Below, one piece after another: positions 32,465 through 42,190 of a stretch of 64,000 nt of DNA. Each line of letters starts with the position of its first letter. Position 1 is the stretch's first letter. Origin of the DNA: Edaphochlamys debaryana. Its lineage: Eukaryota > Chlorophyta > Chlorophyceae > Chlamydomonadales. Position numbers and translations under genes: made by a program. The notes beneath the pieces are model-generated. The model saw only the letters and a program-made list of their open reading frames with translations, searched no databases and was not told the origin of the DNA. The stretch is taken from NCBI GenBank assembly GCA_016858145.1, contig JAEHOE010000004.1, forward strand, positions 1,302,001 to 1,366,000, in the 5' to 3' direction.

Positions 32465-34491
32465 GGAGGCGGCAGGAGGAGACAGGAGGAGGAGGAGGAG
32501 ACAGGAGGAGGCAGTTGGGACCATGGCGAGCAGGGCATCGTGTGTGCAACATGTGGTGTGGAGGAGTCTTGGACAGCTCTGGTTGCGGCGAGCAGCGAGA
32601 CGGGGCGTGTGGCAGGAGCGGGAGCGGGAGCCGCCCTGTCGGCTGTTGCGCTGGAGCAGGCTGAGTGCGAGGCGAGGGAGCAGCTGCAGCAGCAGTAGTC
32701 GCCGCACGTGCGGCGCGGGAGTGCTCCCGCCGGCTCGCCTGAGCTTCCATCTGCGGAGTTCCAGGCCCCGGTGAGGACGCCCAAGGAGGAAGCAGGAGCG
32801 TTCCCGGCGGTGGAGCGGGGGCACGGCACGGCGGCCTGCACGGCTGCACTAGTGGGCACTCCCGCCCGGGCCTGGACGAGCGTGCGGCGCGCTGCGGAGC
32901 TAGATGCAGCTGCCGACACGGCCCCAGCCCCTGGGCTGGCTCTGACTGGACGCTTGGAGACAGCTGTGGCGCGGGCGGGCGGGTGGCAGGTGGCGGTGGC
33001 GGGAGCGGCGACGGTGACCGGAATGGATCTCAATCGGCTTGGAGAGCGAGGACCCAGCTGCGGGGGATTAATATTGCTGTGGTGAAGAGCAAGTTACGGT
33101 CGCAGAGTGGTCAGCTGCGGCTTTGGGTAGAGTCGTGACTGGGATGGCGCGATAAGGGGAGGGGGTGTAGTCGGGGACCCACGCGCTTTGTGCATGCGAG
33201 GTGCATCTGGGGGTTTCCACGGAGGCTAGCATAACAGCAGCCGTCGCGTCTCGGGTGATGCCGCATCTTTCGGGCGATTGTATGCCCTACGTATGATTCT
33301 GCTCAAGCTTTGGGCCTTAGCTGGTTGCACGGCAAGGCCTCGAAAGGGCGCCGGTGGCTGGGGCCTTGGGGGGTGGCACGTGTGGTATTTGATGTACGTC
33401 TCCCAGGGAACTTCATTCCTATTCGACTCCACGTGGTGTGCCGAGGTAAAGTTACCTAAGCGAGTTGTAGCCTTCGGAGCGTGTGGCACCCCTGCGAGCT
33501 AGTCTCGTGACCTGAACTGAATCTGCATCTGCATCCCTTCTTAGTTGTTTGGAGGACGCGATAGCGAGCTGCAGGGGTGAGCTGTGTACCAGCGTGAGGC
33601 TGGCAGTCGGTGGTGAGCTGGTACCGGTGTAGAAGGTCAGCGCGGGCTGCAATCTGCGTGGTCTCAGTTATTAGTCAGATCAACCTTGCCCTGTAACCTC
33701 TGCACACGAGCCACGGTCCGCTGCCGTTGCCGGTCCGCTGAGAGAGAGAGATTACACAGGCTGATGGGGGTCCGCTGCCGTTGCCGATGCCCTGTCGCTG
33801 CCGTTGCCACGCACCCCCACCTATAATCCCGTTGCTGCGCCAGGGGCACTGTACTCGCAGGGGCCGTGCCGCTGCGCCAGGGGCTACGCCAGCCTGTCCA
33901 GCGGCGAAGTGAGTGCGGGGGCTTGTACGTCCAGGCGTGGCGCGCCCGTGAGGCTGTGTGCTCCGGCCTCCGCGGGGCTGTTTGATGGGTGGGCCTGGTG
34001 GGGACACGGTGAGGTGGCGAAGGGGGGGAAGGCGCTGGCGTAATGCACTAGTGGTCTAGTGATAGACCCCAGGCTCCGACCCCAGGCTCGACCAGGCTCC
34101 GACCCCAGGCTCCGATTCCGCAGGATATTTGTAGCCGGGGAATGAGGACCTGCGCTGGGGACTGCATGCCCAGCACGTGGACAGTGCTTGTGCTTGGCGA
34201 TGTGCCTGCGATGTGGGAGGCGTTGTGGAGCAGGAGGCCATCAGCGAACACGGTCGCCGACCACTGGGTCACGCGCGGACCCGGGATATCTCGCGGCTGC
34301 CTAGGACCAGAGGCGAGAATTGTGGACTGTAAACAAACGGCTGTTGAAGGGCTTTAGAACACGCCGTTCCTTCGCGGCGCGCACAGGCTTGCATTGCAGC
34401 CCGAGTCCCTTCTTCTCGGCTGCGTCCCGGAAGCCTTTACCGCTACCGCTACATCACCATAACCTTCCTTTATCGATAATCCTACGCAAAC
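32465..34491. other. intergenic region between hemoglobin gene 2 and IF-1
   Basis: No exon is supported. The first part is 3' UTR rich in GGAGGAGACAGGAGG repeats. A TGTAA at 33692 could end a long transcript. A triplicated GGTCCGCTGCCGTTGCC word lies at 33715-33810, and a tRNA-like stretch at 34045-34120. Confidence 0.45.
34045..34120 (+). repeat. tRNA-Gly-like fragment followed by short direct repeats
   Basis: GCACTAGTGGTCTAGTGATAGA resembles the 5' acceptor strand and D arm of eukaryotic tRNA-Gly, including a box A-like TGGTCTAGTGAT. The anticodon arm is replaced by CCAGGCTC-GACC repeats. A weak box B-like GGCTCCGATTCC closes the element. It cannot fold as a tRNA, so it is a pseudogene or tRNA-derived element at best. 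Confidence 0.35.
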
Positions 34492-35478
34492 ATGCAGGCT
34501 TCAATTCGCCAAACGCAAGTCAGGGCTCCGGCCACGGTAGGTCGCCAGGCTGGATCCGTTGCTCGCGAAGCAACCTTACTGTGTGTCCGTTAACTGGGTT
34601 CATCTCTTCACAGGCGGCGGGGCACCGGCAGCTGCTGGCGAGCGTGCGGCCGGTGGTGCAGCGCTCTCAGCGCTCGCTCCTTCACCCCACCAGCGAGGTG
34701 AGTCGAGGGCAGACTTGTTCCTGTGTAGTCCGGAGCGGTCAGGCTCAAACGCTATCTTACCGCCACAGGTCTCCACATCGTATGCGACCTCTGTGTCCAC
34801 GCGGGCTGTGGCGAATCAAGCGGGCTCGCCACCACCCGCTAAGGCCGGCAAGAAGAAGGTGAAGAAGATGGTCGACATCAACGGTGACGTGATGAAGGAC
34901 CTTTCCAACGGGATGTTCCAGGTGCGGCACCCGACATGAACCGGGCTTGGGTCCGCACGCAAGCGTGCGTCCCTTATTGGTCCCGGGCAGCCTGTGCTGG
35001 GTGCCGGGCCTACCGCCAGCTGCCGGAGGCCCGGGGAGGGTGTCGGAAGGGGGCCCGGTCGTGTGGACAACGCCAAGCCCCACAAGCCGGCCACCCTGGC
35101 ACCCAGCCCCTCCTGCTGCCCACCCCGCCTTCTCCATTTCTCCATGCCACTCCGTCACGCACTGTGCTCCGCTGGTTCTCCGGTGCCCCTTGCCCCTGTC
35201 TCCTTTCATAACTTAATACAATCTCGTCACCAACCGCCGCCACCGTGTTGTGCCCGCCGCCGCAGGTCAAGCTGGAGAACGGCGTCTCGATCATTGCGCA
35301 TCTGTCCGGCAAGATCCGCCAGAACCGGATCAAGGTGGTTGTGGGTGACAAGGTGACGGTTGAGCTCAGTCCCTATGACCTCACCAAGGGCCGCATTACG
35401 CTGCGACACAAGCCCGGCAGCGCCGCCTTTGGCGGCGACGCCGCCGCGCAGGCCCAGGGCGGCAAGCCCGCCAACTAA
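34492..35478 (+). CDS. infA: translation initiation factor IF-1, nuclear-encoded, plastid-targeted
   Basis: Four exons (34492-34536, 34614-34697, 34769-34921, 35266-35478) give 164 residues. The first 75 or so are basic, Ser/Ala/Gln-rich and almost free of acidic residues ([26 protein letters not shown]), as expected of a chloroplast transit peptide. The S1/OB-fold domain starts near [20 protein letters not shown] and continues [48 protein letters not shown], which is the full IF-1 signature. A short Ala/Gly tail follows. IF-1 binds the A site of the small ribosomal subunit during initiation. A mitochondrial destination cannot be excluded. The ATG is preceded by AAACATG. It stands alone, about 2 kb from the upstream hemoglobin gene. 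Confidence 0.93.
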
Positions 35479-36540
35479 GCAGCGGAAGCTGCTTCGTTCG
35501 GCTTCCGGGATGGGCGCCTGATTGGATGCCGGAATGAAGTCCGACCCACATGCAAGTCCGGCAGCCGAGCCCTTCCGCACGGAACCGAGGTGGCTGTGGG
35601 AGAGATCTCATGGCGCCGCCTATTGCAAGGGGGTTCAGTTGGGCGTGGCGGAGTACTCGCGGCGGCCCGCAGGGGCCTTGCGGGCTCCTGGCGAGCATTG
35701 CTGAGCGCTGTGGCGTTGCCGCGAGGGGCCGCAAAAGACGGACCCAAACGCTGAGGAGCTGGCGCCATCGGCCGCTTGACCAGCGGCGCGAGTCCGCACC
35801 GGCGAGCACTGGCTGCGGCGGGGGAAGCGCATCGGTAGCCTAACTCCTGCAAGTTTTGGCCACACCTCAGCGGGCCTGCGGTGGACCTGCTTGGGCCTGG
35901 TCCCGCCCAGGGGACGGTTGGCTGGCGGAGCCTGGAACCGGCAGCAGCTGATTGGGCGTGGAGCGGTGGCTACCGACAGGAGCTTGAGGGGGCCGGTGGA
36001 CAAGGCCGGGCGCCTGCGTTTGGAGCGGCAGGCTTCCGGAGAAGGCTTTGGAGCACTGCAGGTGGAGGAGGATTACCGATTAGCGGCCACGGCATTTGAG
36101 TGCCGGGGCCGTGGGGGGCCGGGGCGTTAGGTAGGCTTGGGAGCAGCGACTGCAGTGCAGCGGGAATCGGGGCATAACTGGTGAGCGAGGAGATGGGGCA
36201 GTGAGCGCATTGAGGGCGTGGGCGTGAGCTGGAGGCAGCGGACGAGGGAGAGTGAGAGAGTTGCTGCGCTTGTGCGCGCAGGAAAGGCAGGTGTGAACAT
36301 CAGGGGCTGCAGGGCTTTGGGGCGAGGAACAGCTGCTGATGCAGGCGCTGAGAGGGCGCGGCTGCAAGGAGCCCTGGATGGCCTGAGGGCTGGGATGCAA
36401 CACACGGCTGATCCACCGTGTCCTTGGTTCTCTCTTCCTGAGATGGCATCATCCGGAGCCTGGTGCACGATTGGCAAGGCAGGTTCTTGCTGTGTAGCAA
36501 GAAGGCAACCCGCGGTTCTGGGGGTTCTGTGCTCGACGGG

Positions 36541-36650
36541 GGATGCGGGCATAGCCCCCGCGCAGTACACAAGCAACAAGGCCATCTAGCACTACACGGA
36601 GCGGTACGCGCAGAAGATGTAGTCGGTGATGCGGCTGTGCTCGACGGGGG
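36541..36650 (-). repeat. dispersed repeat, copy b
   Basis: Opposite-strand copy of 15222-15312. It keeps CGTGTAGTGCTA, GCTTGTGTACT-CGCGGGGGCTATGCCC and the LRVVL frame. It is flanked by the direct repeat GTGCTCGACGGGGGATGC. Confidence 0.5.
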
Positions 36651-36829
36651 ATGCAGCTGAACGCGTCAATGTAGCCGCCTCGCAACGCGCGAGGAGGAAG
36701 GCAGGTGCCAACAATGCTCATCGCCGAGGAGGGGGCTAGCCTAGGGGCGGCCTGTGCTCTTTATTTTGAGCCGCGCGGCCGACGCCAGAGGCGGGGGCCG
36801 ACGCGGGGGAGGGAGGGCAGAGCTCCCAC

Positions 36830-36910
36830 GTGGCGCACAAGCTGCAAGGCTCTTTAGCACCACACGGAGCGGTCGGCGCGGACGATGTGGAAGGTGATGC
36901 AGCTGAGCGG
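36830..36910 (-). repeat. dispersed repeat, copy c
   Basis: Third, more diverged copy, about 200 bp from copy b in the same orientation. It keeps CAGCTGCATCACC, CATCGTCCGCGC, CGTGTGGTGCTA and the frame LHHLPHRPRRPLRVVL. Confidence 0.45.
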
Positions 36911-37246
36911 CAGCGTTGTGGCAAGAAGCCGCATCGTGTAGGTGAAGCAGCGGCGAAGTGGGGGCGTGCAGGGGCTGGCGGGGATTGAGACGACACACGT
37001 CCCATAATCCCCCAGCGATCCCCTAGAGCCTGTATGCTCACCGACCCGCGCTACACACACAGGCCACGTACCCGGGCTGCAGGGCGCTTTCCTGAGCGGC
37101 AGTCGCTCAAGAAGGTTGTCATCACTTGCATTTGGTGCGGCAAAGGGCGTATGGCGGCCCTTAGTAGCAATCCCTAAGCACCTTCGAACACCGAACATTT
37201 GACAAAAAGACACGCCTCCGCACACGCACCTGGAATCGCGACCATC

Positions 37247-40200
37247 ATGGCGCCGAGCCAAACTAGCACGGGCGAACAACAGACCAGCACGAGCCAGCCC
37301 AGTGGTCTGCTGATGAAGCTGGGATTGACGTGCTCGGCTGCAATCGTTGCGGAGGCGGTCACCTACCCCGTGGACATGGTGAAGACTCGGCTTCAGCTGC
37401 AGGTCGGGGCAGGGGTGGGCTTGTTCTTCATACCCTCTTTCTCCCTTGAGGCATCCCCCTCTCGTATGGCCAAGCTGCTTGCTGCCACGCCTCCCCTGTT
37501 GAGAGTTCGCCCCACCCGGCCTCAACAAGCAGGGGGAGCTCGGGCGGAGCGCCGGTGCTGCAGCCGCTGCCTCCTTGGCAACAAAGGGCTCAGGGGCTGG
37601 GGGCGGCGGCAGCCGACCAGTGGCCTCCACCTCAGCCGCCGCTGTTGCTCCAAAGCCGTACGGAGCCGTTCGTACGGCGCTGGAGCTGGTACGACGGGAG
37701 GGCGCCCGCGGGCTGTACGCGGGGCTTTCGCCAGCCCTGGTACGACACATCTTCTACACGGGTGCGTGCGTTGCATCTTGCATGCCTGGGTGCTTTAATG
37801 CCTGGGATCTACTCGAGTGCTGGGCAAACACGAGGTCAATGGAGTCAAGAGGAGGGCTGTTCTTAGCATAGTGTGGGCCGGGCCCGAGGCCGGGGGCCTG
37901 GCTCTCGAGGCTTGCGGCCTCAACAATGACAGCGCTGTAACCAGCGCTGCTGCCAGACCCTCCCTTGTGTACCCTCTTGCCCGCTGGCTAGACCCGCGAG
38001 CTGCACATTGCATTGACCCTCCTGCCCCGGGCCTCGTCGCTAGGTACCCGCATTTCTGTCTACGAGCAGCTACGGAGCATGACGGCCGCACCCTCGACGT
38101 CTTCAGTGGGTAGGCAGGGCCGAGGTTTGGGTGGAGCCTGGAGCGGCGACCCACCCCGACATTCACAATGACGGGTCAGCACAAGTAGTGCCGAGCACCC
38201 GGGCCGGACCCGCACGATGAAGCCTCACGGTGTGACTCCGGGTGTGCTGCCCGCACTTTCCGACTTCCCAGCTTTCCACCTTCCCAACCATGACGCCTGC
38301 ACGCCAACAGGCGGGGCCTCGTCGAGCGGCTCCGCCCCCGCAGCTTCAGCCGGGCTGGGGACCAAGCTGCTGATGGGCCTGACAGCGGGCGCTGTGGGGC
38401 AGGCAGTGGCGGTGCCCGCGGACCTGGTCAAAGTGCGTGGGGCGGCCGGGGAGGGAGGGGCGGGGAGGGGCGGTGGAGGCGCAGACTGGCGGGGGGGCCT
38501 GGCGGGTGTGGGCGCATGGGCGCTCAGGTTAGGAAAAGCCCGAAAGGGAGGGGGAATGGAGGAACGGCGGAACGGGATGGGAAAGCTCAAGACCGGTGCG
38601 AGGGGGGCCTGTGGGCGGCGGGATCCTGGCGCAGGGTTCGAGGAGCAGTGGTGGGCCCCGTGAGACAGCGAGTGCCTCCCACCCGCGTGCTTCCCAGCAG
38701 CCGGCGTGCATCCTACCACGCACCCGCCCGCGTGGCCCCTGCTCGCACAGGTGCGGATGCAGGCCGAGGGGCGGCTGGTGGCGTCGGGGCAGCTGGCGGC
38801 CCCCCGGTACAGGGTGAGCCGGGCTGGGGCGGGAGCTAGGGCCACTGGCCCGGGTTTCGATGAGTGTGGCCGGGACCGCGTGCCCGGAACCTGTGCCGGT
38901 GCGTCGTTTGATGTTTCCGGGCACAATGGCGGCCCGCATGCGAGGTTTTACGGAGCTGTTATGAGACTGGTGGTTTCCGGCTGCAGGGAATGGCCGACTG
39001 CCTTCGGCAGACGCTGGCGCAAGGAGGCGTGGCGGGGCTGTGGCGGGGCGGCGGGCCGGCCATCCAGCGCGCGGCGCTGGTCAACCTGGGCGAGCTGGCG
39101 ACGTACGACCAGGTGAGATCGTGCGGCGTGCGGCAGTACAGCGTACGGCAGTACTGCAGACGCGATGACGTCTCGTGCAAGGCACGAGCAGGAGCACTCA
39201 CTCTCCGCATCCCGACCGCCACCGGTACGGCACTGCCACGCAGGCCAAGCAGGCCGTACTCGCGAGTGGCGTCACGGGCGGGGACAACCTGGCGGCACAC
39301 ACGCTGTCGTCCATCACCTCGGGCTTCTTCGCCAGCGTTGCTAGCGTGCCGGCTGACGTGGTCAAGACGCGGATGATGAGCCAGGTGTGCGGTGGGGTGT
39401 AGTTCCGGGGTGTGTCCCGCTGATGTGTCCCGGGGTTCCGAGGCGTCTGTGTCAGGTGCGCGGGGTCGCGGGTCTGTGCGGCAGGCCTGCAGCTTTGAGA
39501 CGCGCGCTGGGGAGGATATCCTGGGGCTGTGTGGGGGCGTGTGGGGACCATACTCTGGCACGGCTCACGGCGCACACCCGCCCCCTCACAGGCGTCGTGG
39601 AATGCGCTCACCACACACATCTGAGGCTGGCCGGCTCTTAGCCGCGCCCTATTTCTCTGGTTTATACGAGCAGCCCTGAGCACATGCCACGCCTTCCACT
39701 GCCGTGCTGGAGTCCTTCCCCCCTTGTGGGCCCTCCTCCTGCCTGCTAGCCGCCAACCCAACCCACATCGCCCACGCCCCCCCCCCCAGGACCCCGCCGC
39801 GCCGCTCTACCGCAGCTCCCTCGACTGCCTGGTGAAGAGCGTGCGGGCCGAGGGACTGATGGCTCTGTACAAGGGGTGAGCAGTTGCGTGTCATGGGGAC
39901 AGGGAACAGGGATAGGGTCTCTGAGCATCATAGCCGTCTGCATCATCTCGTTGCGCGATCACCCCCGCCATCGTCGGTAAGCTGAGGCCGGCCAGAGTGC
40001 TCCTACCAGTGTCACCAATTTTTCCTAGGACAAACCCTTTTCGCTCCCCCCTCCCGCTACCGCAGGTTCTTCCCCACGTGGGCCCGGCTGGGCCCGTGGC
40101 AGTTGGTCTTCTGGTGAGCGGTTGCGTGTCGTGGGGACATGGGAACGTGTCATGGAAGGGAGAGGCCTCCCAGCACAGGTGGGACTCGGGGACGGTCCTG

Positions 40201-40363
40201 TGTGCGGTTGGTTATGCCTGCATGGGCTTTGCTTTGGCTTTACTGGGTGGGCGGCTCCGCGACAAGCTCTCCTACCTCCAGCTTACCGCTCAGTACCGCT
40301 CCCTGCGGCCTCAGGACGAGCTACGAGCGCATGCGTAAGGCATGTGATCTGGGCGGCTTCTGA
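37247..40363 (+). CDS. mitochondrial carrier, UCP/dicarboxylate type
   Basis: Ten exons (37247-37402, 37533-37761, 38044-38109, 38311-38432, 38751-38813, 38987-39112, 39244-39384, 39790-39875, 40066-40113, 40315-40363) give 361 residues. Three carrier repeats are clear from their signatures: YPVDMVKTRLQLQ, VPADLVKVRMQ and VPADVVKTRMM. UCP-like context follows each: GARGLYAGLSPALVRHIFYTG with TRISVYEQLR, GLWRGGGPAIQRAALVNLGELATYDQ, and [24 protein letters not shown] ending in SYERMRK. The protein should be a six-helix inner-membrane carrier. The UCP/DIC/OGC group moves protons or dicarboxylates, and the substrate cannot be read from sequence. An Ala/Gly-rich insert of about 35 residues sits in the first matrix loop (exon 2), making it longer than the usual 300 residues. 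Confidence 0.9.
39870..40160 (+). repeat. duplicated donor-proximal intron sequence in carrier gene
   Basis: Introns 8 and 9 begin alike: GGTGAGCAGTTGCGTGTCATGGGGACA at 39874 and GGTGAGCGGTTGCGTGTCGTGGGGACA at 40112, about 36 bp with few changes. The preceding exon ends do not match, so only the intron side was copied. Confidence 0.7.
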
Positions 40364-42041
40364 GCCGTCGGCCTGCCCATTGACGCCGGCCGTCAGCAGA
40401 TGGAGCCTCCGGATACCGTATGCGTGCCCGTTATGTCCAGATGGCCACCATGCAACGTACAGCTACGGAATCCGGGTCTGGCCGCCCAGCCAGCTCAGGC
40501 TGCGCTGAGCCCAGTCCCAGGGGTCTGGCTTTGCTGGGCAGGGACCGAGTACGATGTGGTGATGTCCGAGGCTGGTATGGGTGAGAGGGGCGTGAGTGCG
40601 TGGCGCTTGATTCCTGCTTGATCTGCTGTGTGTGCCAGAGGAGAGGGCAAGGTCGGACCTGGACACGGCTGGGGTGGCGGAGAGTGGCAAGGGCAAACGT
40701 AGAAATGAAGACAGGTACGGAGTTACTCGCAGAGTTGCAGCGGCGTTGCTAGAGTGCGACTGTTCTCAAAAGGAGTTTGCATGGCTGGTGGCTGGTTCTA
40801 CATGCCGGAGGGTCGTCCGGAGCCTGCCTACGTAAAGGCTTACACTGTCTGGCAGGCCACGTGCCTCACGCAGCGCACTGCACCACCCAGCAGCACTTCG
40901 ACCCAGTTGCACAGGCGCAACCACCTGGCAGCGTGCACGTGGCTCGTGCACACACCGTACGCCGTCTTTGAGGCGGCCACCTCTATCTACCCATCCTCAA
41001 TATCTTACTGATAGGCGGCACATTCCGGCATCTTAACACATACAATGGCGGCCATTCCCCAGATCCCCACCGGCCCGCACGCGGCTCTGAGCGGCTTTAG
41101 AGCCATCACGAGCCCAACAGCTACGTAGCGCATAGGCGGCATACAATACCGGCGTTCCTTCCCCACCAGCCCACCGCTCACCCCCTTACTGGCACACTTC
41201 TCACCCCCCTCGGGCCAGCGCTCACCCTAAGAGCTTGCATCGCAGTCCGGACAGCCTGTCCGACATCACAGTCCGGACAGCCTGCTGCACAAGCGGCGTA
41301 CCGGTAAGCCGCTCACAGTCCGACCGTCAATCATGCCACAGACACCTCATACATGAATGCCCATCAAACAAAGGGTTGTGGAAGGCAGGAAGGCAGCACG
41401 CAAACCACCCGAGGGTGACCACGCCACCCTCAGCACACCAACGACATCCTTTTCAGGGTAGCACAAGCTCATTGCAAGGTCTCCTCCAGTGCTGCCCTCA
41501 CCATCCACTGCCAGCTCTCACATCACAACTTTGAAGACCACTTGGCTATCATTTGCTTGCACAGCAAGACACTCATACCACAGCACCTACAGTGGAAGGC
41601 GAGCTAGTAGGGATGGGGCTCACGACAGTCCACCTGAGGTAGCCCCATTCCCTCCAGACCCTCCCCTACCTCTTACCCTCAGCGACCGTGCACGCTACGT
41701 GGGGCCCTCCACTGGCATGGCTCTCTGCTGTCCAGTTGCCGCCCCCCCCCCCGGGCTTGACAGCTGCAACTCCGCAGCGCCTTCAGCCCCGCGGACGCCT
41801 GGGTACGGAGCTACGGACCCGCAATACCCGCAACACCCTCCCATCGCGCTAACTGCGCAGCCCTCGCGCTTGGTCCCAGCTGCAGTACACAGGGCGCTTG
41901 GACCCTGGCGCCCCGCACCATCCCCGACATCTCAAGACCTCCCCCTGTCCACCACAGCCCCTGCCATGCCTGGGCCCCCCCGCCCTTGCCCACTCCACCC
42001 CCGCCGCCCCGCACCCCGCAGGCCCCCACATCGCCGCCGCC
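40364..42041. other. intergenic region between carrier and BTB gene C
   Basis: Converging 3' flanks without a recognisable gene. A 25-bp tandem pair built on CAGTCCGGACAGCCTG lies at 41244-41290. From about 41700 the plus strand becomes C-rich. Confidence 0.45.
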
Positions 42042-42175
42042 TCAGCCCCTGCCTGCCCGGCCCTTCCCGCCCCCCGGCCCCGTGCCCAGCCCCATGCCCC
42101 GCCGTGTCGTGTAGGCCGTGACCAGTCCCACCATGAGGTCATCAGGCCCTGCCGGCCTGGCCCTTCGCAGCCCCC
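42042..42175 (-). repeat. duplicate of last exon of BTB gene C
   Basis: Just downstream of the stop at 42191 the minus strand repeats the C-terminal exon: DDLMVGLVTAYTTRRGMG, then a Gly-rich run and a stop at 42042, against APDLMVALVTAYTTRRGTG in the real exon. Homology extends past both stops, so the unit of about 150 bp is a tandem duplication. The copy lacks the usual acceptor CAACCCAG. Confidence 0.8.
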
Positions 42176-42190
42176 CACAGCCCCACCGAC

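Larger units (their letters stand above)
35479..37246. other. intergenic region between IF-1 and the mitochondrial carrier
   Basis: No gene is recognised. It holds two copies of the dispersed repeat on the minus strand (36541-36650 and 36830-36910). The word GTGCTCGACGGGGGATGC appears twice (36529 and 36637). Confidence 0.45.

Noticed and set aside
32305..33033. Open frame of 242 codons on the minus strand
   Set aside because: It overlaps the last exon of hemoglobin gene 2 in antisense and is mostly Ala/Ser/Pro low complexity.
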